In this document: positions 32,931 through 44,289 of the stretch, piece after piece
How the letters are laid out: each line of letters begins with the position of its first letter
How positions within the stretch are numbered: the first letter of the stretch is position 1
NCBI GenBank assembly: GCA_032622095.1
Contig: CP136066.1
Coordinates: forward strand, 41,925,835-41,989,834
Direction of reading: 5' to 3'
DNA: 64,000 bases
Source of the DNA: Siphonodentalium dalli
Lineage: Eukaryota > Mollusca > Scaphopoda > Gadilida > Siphonodentaliidae
Made by a program: the position numbers and the translations under genes
The notes under the pieces: model-generated
What the model was told of the DNA's origin: nothing
Database searches by the model: none
Seen by the model: the letters and a program-made list of their open reading frames with translations, nothing else

Positions 32931-34275
32931 CCGGGAACAATATGGGCGGGTCCAATTTCACGTGCGATCGTGTCCTTGACCTTGATCTCGCTCATATACG
33001 CTCATATAGGCATGTCTCTGGACCGATCGAACACGAGTTTGTCCAGACGCTATATAGTCTGCCCAGACGGAGGCGATCACAAAGACATTCCTAAATAGGC
33101 CGGACGAAGTCGGGCACATCAGCAAGTGTTGTCAATTTTCGTAGACGCATTTTAATCAGCAATACAGTGTTCTGATTACGCAATTTATGAAGTTTATGTT
33201 GAGAATCCGCTTGCTGGATGCTGATTATATAGGTTAGGTGCTAGAATGAGTAATTTTTGTATCGCACTTGTTCTGCTGTTCGCGATAATCTGACCGGCAA
33301 TCACTCATGGTTTTCTCTGACTTCTAAGCCTCTAGATAGTGAAGCCATGCCCACTCAGATTCCTGTTATGAGATACCTGATTACAACCAATCGCGCAATT
33401 AATTGTCCCACCTGGATCTTTCATCAATGGTCTTGTATTAATTAAATGAATATAACATCTCATAATCTTCTGAGAGTAGATTTCTATTACCACTGGTTTA
33501 TATAGGCGGGCATGATTATGATATTATACTCCTCGGGACTTTCAATTATATTTGGTTTCTGCCAATTAATGTCATTAATCTCCTGTATTGCGTATTTATT
33601 GTATTATTTGTTAATATACCTGCTGTATTATGTAAATGACATAAGCTACAGTCATTATTTGGTTTAAATTGTCAGATACACAAGACGATATTCGGCCCAA
33701 ACTTCCCAAAGTGCAGAAATCGTTCGAATAATTATCGTGTATAGAACCGTCACGTCCATGATTGCTTTGAAATAGAACCGTAACACGCACACGTGTTGAT
33801 TACGAGGCTACTGTTCCAAATTATCAACCCCTACCGGGATATTTTCTCAGCTATTTTACAGAAGAATAACACGGGTATACGTTATACTCAGTGTTCGTCT
33901 TCAGAATGCGTTTCATATTTTATACGCCACCAAAAACAAAGAAATTGCGTTCACTTGGCTTGATTTTCAGTGATAACATGTTGATTTTTACGCGTAAACT
34001 CGCTAATTCCGAGTTAATTGTGATCTTGAGTGCAGGTTTCGACAAAACGGCACGTCTGCAGCCTCTGTTCATTCAGTAAAGTATAATACATTCAAGATAT
34101 CTATAATTATGCGTTATTTTGTCCCGAAAATGATTATTTTTATTCATAAGGAACCGTAACAAATCGGTCTAGAACCATCACAATACCGCCGATGGAACGA
34201 CTTCCGATGTAACAGTTCCTACACAGTGGAATGGCTGAACAATTCAGAATTGCATAAGTGAACGTTATTTATTAA
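32931..34275. other. non-coding, nothing recognised
   Basis: No gene or array supported. Confidence 0.35.
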
Positions 34276-34640
34276 ATCATGCCATGAATCTCTACTATGA
34301 CTAACGCCCGTATAGAGATCATATTCCACCAGCACAAAACCTGGGAACTTTTTGAAGTTTTGACAGGGAACCTTATAAAGTCGAAAACATAACGTGGGGA
34401 ATATATTTCTTAGTTATGATCTGTTCCCTAAAAATGTAATTCACTGTATGTGAAGGTCCAAACTCGAAATTTCACAATTTAAGTGACTTTGTGAGCGATT
34501 TTGCTTTGCATTGCTTACAATTATGGAATGTCTCCTGGTTAATTAATTCAATGTGTATTGTGATATCGGCTCACAAAGGTCACAGAAAAGCATGCAATTT
34601 TGATTTGGGACCCTCACCTACAGCGAATTAAATTATTAAT
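34276..34640 (+). mobile_element. MITE family B, copy lacking right arm
   Basis: Matches 48052-48400 in the same orientation: a CATGCCATGAATCTCT start, TGACTAACGCCCGTA, CATATTCCACCAGCACAAAA, GAAGTTTTGACAGGGAACC, TTATAAAGTCGAAAA, ATTTCTTAGTTAT, TGAGCGATTTTGC and CACAGAAAAGCATGCAATTT. The inverted right arm present at 48412-48560 is missing here. Confidence 0.75.
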
Positions 34641-34721
34641 CGATATCGATACGATACGATTCATTAGCTTATGTTGTCATGAATGTAATGATATTGAATC
34701 TATACAATACAGAACATAATC

Positions 34722-34800
34722 TATATCTATATTTGCGAATGTCTGTCTGTCTGTCTGTGTTCTATAGAAATTCACAGGGGACCATCTATATGGCACCAAA
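34722..34800 (+). mobile_element. possible Helitron 5' end
   Basis: TCTATATCTATATTTGCGAA followed by (TGTC)n and TGTTCTATAGAAA has the same layout as the 5' ends at 32823 and on the minus strand at 62144 and 63269. Diverged and without a matching 3' end nearby. Confidence 0.3.
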
Positions 34801-34859
34801 GGAGTCTACTAGGGGTAACTTTTTACGATAAAGATAATGGTGCCCGTTAGAATCATCTA

Positions 34860-36545
34860 AAGTGACGTCGTCGTTGTCAGGGATAGAAAAGGGGGAGGGG
34901 CAGAAAAAAAATTTGTCGCCGATTGCCACGAAACTTATATATAATCACCCCCATGATGTGAGGAATCTAATGGTGTGGTTTAAGTATGTAAAAAGTGGCG
35001 CCGTTCGAGTCAGGAATGTACGGAAGGGGAGAGGGGCACTAAAACTGATCAAACTAATTTTAGCGCCGACTTCCACCAAATTGATATATATTCTTCTCCA
35101 TGTTAAAAGGAATCTAATTGTGATTAAAGACGTCAAATGGGTGTCGGTTGGATGAGAGATTGGGGTGGGGTTGGCACTAAATTTGATAATAATGGATTTA
35201 GTCGCCGAATCCCATACACTTATACAATGTTATTAGGGTCCTGCGAATATTCGATATTCGATTCGAGATTCGATTCGAAAGTCAAATTCGATTCGAATTC
35301 GAGTCGAAATGTCCAACTCGAAATTTCGAATATACACTGACGAAGAGGAGGGCTGTTTAACGTAACAAGTAAAAACGTCGATCTTAGCTGGTTCTGTGCC
35401 ATTTAGTTCCCGAAAATTATGAAGATTTGCACGTTATAATTCTTATTGTACATCGCGAATGTTCGCATGCTATTAAATATAAGTATACCCAGTAATTAGC
35501 CACAAAAGGACGACTGAATACGTTTGAATTTTAGCATCGAACATAGTAGTCAAAAGCTCGGAGATTGACCGACGACGCGCATACATTATAATAGGTATGA
35601 GACTGAGAAACCGTTAGCGTTATCCGCCGACTATCCTTCTCAGATTCCGATTTATGCAATAATTATCGTTGAGAATGTAAACAACACGTGTTTCCAGCAT
35701 CGAAAAGTGCATGTGGGCGGTGTTTTCTTTTGAAGTTGACTTTCAGTTTTGGAGCGTTACTTGACACTTGTGCCGTTATGTAAGTTATGTCTGCGAATTG
35801 CATTTTACTCCTGTCTTTTTTGCGACTGTTGTTGCATCTTCTGACTTCAAGTTTATAACAACGGGTGTTTCCGAATGCCGATTTGCAATTTTGAATGTAC
35901 ATGCATACCTTACAAATTTCGCGTGTTATCAGTTCCGCTAATCCGTTCAGTGGTTATATATTAATCGTCGTGACGGCCACATGGACGTTTTGATCTGTTT
36001 TGTTTTCCTCTCGACAATTATCAATTGAAGTTAATACTATCGCGAACGACGGCTGATCGCCACATAAGTTATGGTGGAACTTCATTAGAATGTTTCACAA
36101 ATCGTCTAATCGTTGACAAAACTTGCCTAATTGAGAATGCAACACACAGGTATGAGTCGATTCGATATTCGGTTCGATATTCGATTCGATTTTGTCGATT
36201 CGATTCGACATGTTTGATTCGATCAAAATCTCAAATTCGCAGGACCCTAAATGTCATCCCCATGGTATGAGGAGTATAATGGTGTGGCTTAAATATGTCA
36301 AAAGTGGCGTCATTCGAGTCAGGGGTGCACCAAAATTGATACACAATATGGTTAGCTCCAATTTCCACCAAATTGATACACATTCTGATCCATGATACTA
36401 GGAGTCTACTCGTGTGATTTAAAGACGCCATATTTGTGCTGTTTGAGTGAGAGCTGGGTGGGGTAAGCACTAAATTTGAACACAATTTGTTTAGTCGCCG
36501 ATTAGCACCAGATTATCTCCATGATACCAGGAGTCTAATTGTGTG
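34860..36545 (-). repeat. ~160 bp satellite, array 2, interrupted by a MITE
   Basis: Same phrases as array 1 in the opposite orientation: TGAGGAGTCTAATNGTGTGG, TTTAARTATGTCAAAAGTGG, CGCCGTTCGAGTCAGG, a GCACTAAAAT tract, CGCCGATTTCCACCAAATTG and ATAYATTCTTCTCCATG. The array resumes in register on both sides of the insertion at 35234-36249. A BEL/Pao element begins inside the last unit at about 36547. Confidence 0.75.
35234..36249. mobile_element. hAT-type MITE, 1016 bp, TCGA-rich ends
   Basis: Inverted termini TAGGGTCCTGCGAAT and ATTCGCAGGACCCTA. Target duplication AATGTTAT (35226-35233) and AATGTCAT (36250-36257), 7 of 8. Removal restores the host satellite (CTTATACAATG joined to TCATCCCCATG). 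Both ends carry ATTCGATTCGA-type simple sequence that is also inverted. The interior is AT-rich with no transposase or BED finger seen. Confidence 0.85.
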
Positions 36546-36546
36546 G

Positions 36547-36707
36547 TTTCGCTCAGGTCCATCAAATGAACAACGCCATGGTTGTGGAACTTTAATAATT
36601 TATTTTTTCAACACAATAGCGGGCATTTGACCGAGCGTTCATTGGTAAAGTTCCGGAAGAATAATAGCAGAATGTTGACGATCAGTTTCTTTCGAACATC
36701 CTTAACA
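36547..36707 (-). repeat. BEL/Pao 3' LTR
   Basis: The lower-coordinate copy of the terminal repeat. Its coding-strand 3' end is GAGCGAAACCA. Internal sequence follows it at 36708 on the plus strand. Confidence 0.75.
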
Positions 36708-37330
36708 CATATTATCACAAAGTGATAATCTCCCCCGCCGAAATGATAGTGCTGCTGGACCAACCAATCGACACTCGCATTTTGTACCAAGTCACAGTAT
36801 GAACATATTGTCATATGGCGCACATTGAATTGTGAGGCTCTCTTCATTCGTTGACACATTGATACACGAATGAGATGTCCACTATGTGTAACACATCCTG
36901 AAAAAGACGAGATGAAGGTATGCACAAAACCAATAGCCTCTGTGTGCACCATCATTGTAAGAGAGATGAGCTCAGATGACACAATTGCCATTAAACATGG
37001 GCTGCGTCCAAATACAAACATCGGAATGGAAACCCGATACTACACTGGTCTTCTGTATTCCATGCTCAACCCCACAAGGCAGCGGCACAGATGGGTTCCA
37101 AATTGTGGAAACGAACAATATGACAAGAGAAAGGACTGCCAGTAGATTACCGGCTACTATGCATTTACATTTATCCATGACTGTGCACAGCGAATGGGCG
37201 TTTTTTTCCTTTTTCTCGAACGTGCTCGATCCTCACTAAACAGACTATGAAATAGCACTGGGCGTCGACACACACTATCTTCCAGAGAATTTACTTGCAT
37301 AAAGTCATTGTTTAAGCGATCGGTAAATTT
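36708..37330 (-). other. degraded 3' part of the BEL/Pao element
   Basis: Between protease and 3' LTR, two alternative minus frames (36608-37021 and 36972-37178) show Cys/His-containing stretches. One begins with a hydrophobic segment, LLAVLSLVILFVSTIW. Neither can be matched to reverse transcriptase or integrase and both are interrupted. I do not assign a function. Confidence 0.3.
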
Positions 37331-37358
37331 ATCAACATGATACCTATGTTGTCCATTT

Positions 37359-37815
37359 CTATAGCATCAGAGCAGTCCTGTTTGTCAACGCCGAACAGTT
37401 GCGATAGCCACGCATACAAAAACCGAATTGGTTGTTCATCAACTGTATGTTCCCTGACAGTTGCACGACCCGAGGTAGAAGCGTGCAATGGTCGGTACCA
37501 ATCAAAAGTTCAACGTTTCCAAGGGGTCGTTCAATATCATTTATTAACACGCCCTGAAATAAACTAGCGACACCAGATATATCCACTTGAGTAATTGCGG
37601 ATGTGATCTCGTCAATGCCAATAACACGCACATTCCATACTCTGTCACGTTTGTCCGTAAGTGGAACTACATAAAGTTTGCTCTTTACGACTTCCGTCAC
37701 GTTGCCAACTTTGGTGACAGAAAGACTAATATCTGTTCCTGTAAGTTCAATTGTTTCTGCCATACGGTGTGTAATCAAAGACATATTCGCTTCTGGATCC
37801 CAGAGCGTACTTACT
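37359..37815 (-). pseudogene. BEL/Pao retropepsin-like protease (DUF1758 type)
   Basis: Phrases typical of the Pao-type aspartic protease: a WDPEANMSLITHRMAE opening, where the DSGA/DTGA active-site region stands, then LSVTKVGNVTEVVKSKLYVV, PLTDKRDRVWNVRVIGIDEI and LLIGTDHCTLLP (the hydrophobic-G flap partner). The expected catalytic D-S/T-G appears changed to D-P-E (upstream of the ATG at 37784), so the enzyme is likely dead. Upstream it is separated from gag by a frame change. Confidence 0.7.
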
Positions 37816-37835
37816 TCTACACCTTTCCTTCGAAC

Positions 37836-38207
37836 TTAGCTTACCATCAACAAACTTTTACATAGAGAAGCATGTTCCGGTTGTTTCATGCAACTAAAAC
37901 GACCGTGCGAGAACAGTCCAGGTGTGGGACCACCAGTTACACGTGTATGCAAAGCAGGATGGTGCATCTCGGCACAAGGCACACTTAATTCATAGTCAAC
38001 AATACCACAGGGTTTCCTGTGTTCGCACTGGTTTGATCGATGATTTAACATCAAGCAACTTTCACACGCACCATTATTTCTAACAAGATCTAGTTTAGTT
38101 GTCCTGTCAAGTTTTGCGAATGCTATACATGAACTAATCCCATGTGTGTCACTCAGGTGGTACCAACATTTTCGTGCACTCGGAACTGGCTGCTTCATTG
38201 CAAACAC
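37836..38207 (-). pseudogene. BEL/Pao gag zinc-knuckle region
   Basis: CWYHLSDTHGISSCIAF, then LVRNNGACESCLMLNHRSNQ-CEHRKPC, ending with MHHPALHTRV. The C-x2-C-x4-H-x4-C-like spacing and the HHP-LH ending are the usual pattern between gag and protease in BEL/Pao elements. Confidence 0.7.
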
Positions 38208-38346
38208 TTCAGCGTTTGGGGTTCAGCCTTGTCCAACCAGTGTGGCGAGTATGCGATGCTTGTATCGAATGAACGAGTTGTTTGATCAGTTCAGTGTTAC
38301 TACGGAGCTGTTCATTGAATGTGCTCATCGTGTCATTCATACTAGA

Positions 38347-39139
38347 CTAATTTTTGTCTTTGCATTCCACTGAAGAGTTATGGACGTTTTTGTTCACATG
38401 CGTGTGGTCAGAATAGTTCAGCATGTATTCAAATGCGGACTTCTCTTCAAGGAGAAAATCCATAAAAATAGAGAAATCTACAATAGATCTCGATTTACGA
38501 TTTCGTTGTTTCTTGATTGTCCAAACTCGTCTCTGTATGGGCGGCAGCAATTTTTCAATCATTGTGACCACGGTGGAATTATTCATTTCACGGCTCAGCT
38601 TAGCCTGTTTCATGTCAAGCCAGCATCGTTCAACAACTTCAACCATTCGAATAAATTCACGGCTGTCACCATCTGGAATTTCATGGAGCATAACTATATC
38701 ATGGAGAATAACTTCTGTTAGTTTTTCGGGACAGCCATATTTCGGCTCCAATCTATCGACCATTTTGTCATATTCATCATCGACACATAGTACAGTTGCA
38801 AGCGCGTCCCCACATAAACAACTTTTGAGTGCGAACGGATCATTGCCAAAGGCTGGAATTATGTCTGCGAAAATCGCGCAGAAAGCTCGGACACTCCCGA
38901 ACGTTTCCACCGAAGGACGGTGGATCAAGTTTCTTAATTCTCAGCGCATGAGATGTGACAGCCTGAGAAGTATGTTCAGTTTTTCTGGCTGTAAGTTTTA
39001 GTCTGTTGTGCACAAGATATTTTACATCAAAAAGTTCCTTGTAGCATCTATCCAGGTCCTCCAACAATACTTGTCTTTTATCAGGTTCACTAACTGAATC
39101 AATAATGTCATCAGTCCTAGCCTCAAGCAATATCTTCAT
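38347..39139 (-). pseudogene. BEL/Pao gag (DUF1759 type), two frames
   Basis: The upstream frame (38840-39139) carries IKKLDPPSFGGNVRECPSFL, the entry phrase of the Pao gag domain. The downstream frame (38347-38928) continues with FADIIPAFGNDPFALKSCLC, a D-YDKMVDRLEPKYG segment (Y-x2-x-x2-L-x3-YG) and a MNNSTVVTMIEKLLPPIQR segment. The frame change lies near 38880-38930. Confidence 0.75.
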
Positions 39140-39249
39140 CGCCGTCCGAGTAGCAGTCGATCAGTCGTTTCAGAATGCGAGAAAATGTATCCCTGACGTG
39201 TCCACGCCGTTTCAGTTCATGTCCACAGTTCTCCACCCCCTGTGTTGAA

Positions 39250-39415
39250 ATGTTTCGCTCAGGTCGATCAAATGAACAGCACCATGGTTGTAGAACTTTA
39301 ATAATTTATTGTTTCAACACAATAGCTGGCATTTGGCCGAGAGCGTTCATTGGTAAAGTTCCGGAAGAATAGTAGCCGAATGTTGACGATGAGTTTATTT
39401 AAAGATCAGACATCC
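39250..39415 (-). repeat. BEL/Pao 5' LTR
   Basis: The higher-coordinate copy of the terminal repeat. Its coding-strand 3' end CCTGAGCGAAACA is followed by TTTCAACACAGGGGGTGG. A primer-binding site would be expected there but I cannot match it to a specific tRNA. Confidence 0.75.
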
Positions 39416-39429
39416 CTGATGATGGAAGC

Positions 39430-40170
39430 ATAGCGACGATTAGCACCAGATTATCACCATGATATCAGGAGTCTAATTGTGTGGTTTAAGGATGTCACAA
39501 GTGGTGCCATTCGAGTCAGGGGTGCATAGAGCGTGAGATGGATACAAAAATGATAAACAATATGTTTAGCGCCGATTTCCACCAGATTTATACATACCGG
39601 TATTCTTCTCCGTGATACGAGGAATATAATCGTGTGGTTTAGATACGCCAAATTTGTGCCGTTTGGGTGAGAGATATGGTGGCCCTAAATATGATACGAA
39701 TTTGTATACATATTTCCACCAAATTGATATATTATTCTTCTCCATGATACGAGGAACATAATCGTGTGATTTAAAGACGCCTAACTGGTGCCTTTTGGGT
39801 GAGAGATTGGGGGGATGTCATAACAATGATAAGAGATTGTTTAGTTGCCGATTACCATGCACCAAACTTATATATAATCATCTCCAATATATCATGCATC
39901 CGTGCGTTTAATGGACGTGGTTTAGATATGTCAAAATTGGCGCGGCTAAAGGCATGCATGAGGAGGGGAGTTGCACCAAAACTGATACATATATATTAAG
40001 CACTAATTTCCACCAAATGCATACATGTTCTTCTCTAATGATACGATTAATTAAATCACATTTGGTGTCGTTTGGGTCATGGATGGCGAGAGGAGATGCA
40101 CTAGCATTGATAAGATTGATATTCGCCGATATCCGCCAAAGTTATATATAGTCATCCCCAGGCCATCTCC
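39430..40170 (-). repeat. ~160 bp satellite, array 3
   Basis: About five diverged units with the same phrases as arrays 1 and 2 (ATGATAYCAGGAGTCTAATT, GTGTGGTTTA, CGCCGATTTCCACCA, ATTCTTCTCCATGATACGAG). Several unit-internal deletions. Confidence 0.7.
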
Positions 40171-40739
40171 ATGTCGCTTTAAAGAGTTTTTGGCGTACAA
40201 ATTTCACAATCTCGACAAATGGTGATACAACTAAGTCACTTGAACAATTAGCTTCTTTTTTTTAGTTGAATTGCTTATTTGCAAAGTCAGCATCGAACGT
40301 ATATATATATATATATATATATATACAAAACAAACAATACATAACATGTATGTACACTAAATAAATTCTTCCATCATATAGTATGGTATTAATAATAAAG
40401 GCAAATAAAGCTAATACATTCAGTACATTCAGGAATATGTTTCTTAAATGGTATATATAAGTCATATATATTTATTTTATATATGGTATAATATAATAGT
40501 AGAGTCATGGTAACTTTTTAAACGCCAATGTTAAGAAAATGCTCACTCTGTTCAATATACTAATATTTATAAGTGACAACGATCTGTAGAATTTATTTTT
40601 GTCAGGATTTTCCCAGTAATACTTCGGGATTTCTCGCAGGTCGTTAAGTTCTGTACACAAAATAACAAAATGGTATATACATGTATAGCAACATTTCTTT
40701 TAAATTGAGAATGTTTTGCCAATATTTTGCACCATGAAC
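40171..40739. other. non-coding; TA microsatellite
   Basis: (TA)n at about 40301-40324. No gene seen. Confidence 0.4.
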
Positions 40740-41204
40740 AGAGGAGCACCTGGACATTTCTTTAAAACATGTGTATCTTCAACGAGGTATGATAGCCAGG
40801 CGTCCTCAAACTCTTAGTCTGACCCACTAGATCGATTGATACATATCTATGTTGAACCCAATTGTCGTCTTTTATTTTGTGGAACTAATGTGTTTATGAT
40901 GTTCATGTGTCATGTTATAATCTCTGAAGTATACGCAGTTGTAAATAACTAAATACTAACTGTCTTCTTTATTGGTGGAACGGATTAATCGTGATAAACG
41001 AAATGACAATAGACAAGTTGAGCCAATAGTTATATTCCATTTGTTTGAACTTTGAATCATGTTTTGTTATGCTATTTGAATATACATTTATGAGAATACG
41101 TGTAACACTTTGAGCAAGAGTATTCTCTATTCCCACCAAATATCAAAAGCATACATTGGGTTTCACATCACTTTAACCTGGGCAACGCCGGGTAACCCTG
41201 ATAG
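40740..41204 (+). mobile_element. non-autonomous Helitron-like element, family 2
   Basis: The interior matches the reverse complement of 4094-4545. The right end is a hairpin CCTGGGCAACGCCGGG followed by TAACCCTGATAGT, where the canonical CTAG has mutated to GATAG. No coding capacity. Confidence 0.6.
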
Positions 41205-41577
41205 TAATACATAAAATACGTGACACATGCGCGGGTTGGGGGGGGGGGGGTGGGAGTAGCTGTGCACTTTCAATGGAAATTGTGGCGTGGTGTTATGGTG
41301 ATTCTAATGAGGTTTCTTTTCTTAACAAAATGGGCGAAATCTAGAGTGAAGCACATGAGAACTATGGGGGGGGGGGGTGTTATCGTGGTTCTAATGAAGT
41401 TTCATTTTTTGACATCGGGGACAAAATCTAAAGTATTACCACATGAGAAGTAGTGTATCCACAGGGAGGGGTTGGGAATATATAGTATGGCATGCATATG
41501 GTAGTATGTGTAGTGGTTCAGCTTGGCCCATAGTTAAGCCCCAGGGTGTTCTTGGCAAAATTTGAGGGCTTTTCAGG
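41205..41577. repeat. two-copy ~120 bp repeat with long G runs
   Basis: G11-G13 runs at about 41233-41250 and 41367-41380. Each is followed by a similar tract (TGGYGATTCTAATGARGTTT, then CATTTTTTGACA/CTTAACAAAATGGGCGAAAT and AAATCTAAAG/AAATCTAGAG). The G runs could form quadruplexes or be assembly-length uncertain. Confidence 0.6.
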
Positions 41578-41900
41578 GGGGCGGGGTCGGAAAAGATTTT
41601 CAGGCACGTATGCTGATTTTGTACTTTCAACCCTTGTTGGGACCCACCCACCCCGCGTCCAATTTGTTTCCGTTTTTGGCAGTTTTTCCGACCATTTTTT
41701 TACACCCACCCCCTATTAACACTAAAACAGAGATGTGCGGGGGAAATTCACTGTAAACAGTTGTATATGAATTTATGTGCATACTATTTGTCATGGATGT
41801 TAACATTGGATGTAAATAGCAACGAGTCATTTTGAGGTCATTCGGCCAAAAAAACATGGCTGCCAGCGGCCATCTTGGATTTCAACATTTGCAATTTCGG
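41578..41900 (+). mobile_element. hAT-type MITE copy, right end missing
   Basis: Starts near 41575 with CAGGGGGGCGGGGTCGGAAA and matches 29104-29440 throughout: CAGGCACGTATG, GACCCACCCACCC, GGCAGTTTTTCCGACCATTT, AACACTAAAACAGAGAT, CATTCGGCCAAAAAAACATG and CAGCGGCCATCTTGGATTTC. Similarity ends at about 41895, and a fragment of MITE family B follows. Confidence 0.75.
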
Positions 41901-41904
41901 ATAA

Positions 41905-42070
41905 AAATAGTCAAATTAAGGAACAGATACTAACTAAGAAATATATTCCTCGCATTATTTTATCAACTTTATAAGGTTCCCTGTCAAAACTTCAAAAAGT
42001 TTCCAGGTTGTACTGGTGGAATATGATCTCTGTGGGTCAGCCAGTAGATATCCATGGCATGATCTAGATA
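41905..42070 (-). mobile_element. MITE family B, right-arm fragment
   Basis: AAATTAAGGAACAGATACTA, CTAAGAAATATATTCC, TATAAGGTTCCCTGTCAAAA, CTTCAAAAAGTT and CCATGGCATGATCTAG match the right arm at 48412-48560. Confidence 0.75.
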
Positions 42071-43690
42071 TTTATAAGATCCATCTCCATTCACTATAAA
42101 TATATAATATACCTGTATACAGAACGGACTCTGTCGATCGAGTCCCGAGATTCATTGAATTAATAAGCTATCAGCAGCATATCCACGAATACCGGATGGG
42201 GAATTCCCCCCACATTCTTTGGGAATAACCATTGACTGGCAAACAGTTGGACCAATGAGAGACCCGTATTTTAATTGGATCAAGTGCACTCAAATTTTAT
42301 ATCGATATCTTTAGATGCGATGACATCACGGGCTATATATAACCTAACAGCTGTCGATGTGCGTCCCATGATGATCTATATATAGAGTTCAGACAAAAAC
42401 ATGGACACAAATGTGTGGTAATGAAAGTTCCAATTGCTGACATTTAATGATGGTCCATCTCTTCGTAATTATCTGCTATGCAATATCTAGATGATTCGAG
42501 GAGGTCGGTCCGGGGGAGCTTCAATCAATTATCGTTGAATTTGTACCGATTGTTATTGTGTAATGAAATTGTCGGGTGGAACATTCTTGACTTCGTTACA
42601 GTTATTCATTTTTTTAGATAGAGTTATCGCGCGTGCAGCACTCCGAAGAAACGGGAGCCGAAAACTATTAAGACACATGCATGGGATGAAAATCCTAGGA
42701 CGCTTAGAAAAAAGTTTGTCTGCAACATTGAGGGTACTGCAAGAACTTTATATTTTCATAGCAATTAAGATTGTTTTCTTGTAACAAAATGTAAAATGTT
42801 CTGGTTTCGGGAGTTGCACATTCGCGAGAAAAACGTGTTTTTGTTAGCCGTTTTCGTGTACATTCTTGTAAAATATTAAAAACAATTCTGTTTATTATTA
42901 CAAGTTAATTTAGACAATTTGGTGATAATACTGAGTGGAATGTGACGAAATCTTTCAATAAACATGAAAAAGCGCAAACAGAACGGCATATTTACTCCAA
43001 AAATAACATTTTGAATATTAAATTACCCCGAATGGCGCCCGACGTTCGCTGAATAAGGTTACTGTTCTTGATGTTCAGGGACATGGCTAGAGGGTCTCGT
43101 TGGAGGAGGGGGGTGTCCACCTAACGAAATTCCAATTGCACCCTCCTCCCTTGAATCAGAATAAGACAAAAACACAAGTTTTGCATAATTCCAATTGCAA
43201 CCCCTTGCAGGCCTATAATATCCCATATATTCATCAACCATGGTTCTATAATGGCGGCGCCCATGAAAATTCGGGTTGCGATGCAATAATTTTTTTATTA
43301 TTATTAACTGCTAGTGCTGGTCGACGCAGGTAATTTATTGATGGATGCAAACATTATTTATCGATTAGTTTTGATCTATTACGCATTTGTGAGTAATCGA
43401 AGACGTATATATGGACTAAAATATCCGTGCATCACGCAGATGTCACGTGGTGCTTATGATTTGTGAACACTGAATTGAAATTTTCTATTGACTGCCACAT
43501 ATATTATGTTACTAAAAAAAGGACAATTCAAAGAAAAGGGAACGAACAAGCCCTGGCCACATATCCACTAAAGCCAACGTTCATAAAAGTCCTGGCATAG
43601 AAATGGAATTGACAGGAATAAATGAGTCTGTGCATGCATGTTGGAAAATTATCTGAAACTATAGTGACACTGAGAGTGAGAGTTCGTATA
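42071..43690. other. non-coding; possible promoter-like tract
   Basis: CCAAT at about 42251 and a TATATATAA box near 42334-42342 lie about 85 bases apart on the plus strand. That is a promoter-like layout, but no convincing ORF follows. The 73-codon ORF at 42563 has no motif. The rest is unassigned. Confidence 0.25.
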
Positions 43691-43707
43691 TCGGCTCCGA
43701 TGATTAT

Positions 43708-44264
43708 GTGGAGGAAACGAGTGCTGATATGCCTGACAATGCTGATATGAAACGCCAGATAAAAAAAACTGTTAAAAATGCTGTGTACGATGCTACAAAG
43801 GAACTGAGAAAAGAGGTACGAACATTGAAAACCTCTATGAAATCATTGGAAATTGAAAATGAGCAACTCAAAGACAAAGTCAAAAAATTGGAACAGTACA
43901 CACGTAATACTATACAGTATATGTATCACGGGGTATTCTGAGCAGGCAGATAATTCGGAAAAAGCTGTGAAAAAGCTTTCAGTCTCAATTTTTAAAGAAG
44001 TCGGTGTAGAAATGAACGTTCTTTCTATTCAACTTGCACACAGGGTCCGTAAAATGAATGTTTGAACTAACTCTTCATGTAGCGATACCACTACTGCTTC
44101 AAGACATTATTGTGCAACTCTACAATCATTATGACAAAGTAGAGTTCCTTACGAATAGTAAAAGCATAAGGAGTAATACAGATACAGTTCTGAAAAACTG
44201 TTATATAAATGAGGACCTGGCAGTTTACCAGCATCAGCTCTATAAGGAGGCTATTGAAGCTTAA
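43708..44264 (+). pseudogene. LINE ORF1-like coiled-coil/RRM protein, frameshifted
   Basis: The first frame has a helical coiled coil (KELRKEVRTLKTSMKSLEIE, NEQLKDKVKKLEQYTR), ending in the LEQYTRRN-type junction that precedes the RRM in L1-type ORF1 proteins. A second frame continues with SEKAVKKLSVSIFKEVGVEM and an AHRVRK motif. A third has NHYDKVEFLTNSKSI and CYINEDLAVYQHQLYKEA, the C-terminal domain pattern. Two frame changes (near 43930 and 44060) disable it. Confidence 0.7.
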
Positions 44265-44289
44265 AGAAAGATAAAGGAATACGGGGCCA

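Larger units (their letters stand above)
36547..39415 (-). mobile_element. BEL/Pao LTR retrotransposon, internally deleted
   Basis: Two direct terminal repeats flank a minus-strand gag-protease region. They lie at 36547-about 36707 and 39250-about 39415, and share TTTCGCTCAGG, CATCAAATGAAC, CATGGTTGT, GAACTTTAATAATTTATT, TTCAACACAATAGC, GCGTTCATTGGTAAAGTTCC, GGAAGAAT and ATGTTGACGAT. On the coding strand the repeats end in CA. Gag and an aspartic-protease domain are recognisable, but reverse transcriptase, RNase H and integrase are absent. The repeats differ by about a dozen substitutions, so the insertion is old. Both flanks lie in the same ~160 bp satellite. Confidence 0.8.

Noticed and set aside
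36608-37178. Envelope-like glycoprotein in the BEL/Pao element
   Set aside because: One hydrophobic stretch and scattered cysteines in two interrupted frames are not enough. No recognised fusion or receptor-binding feature is seen.
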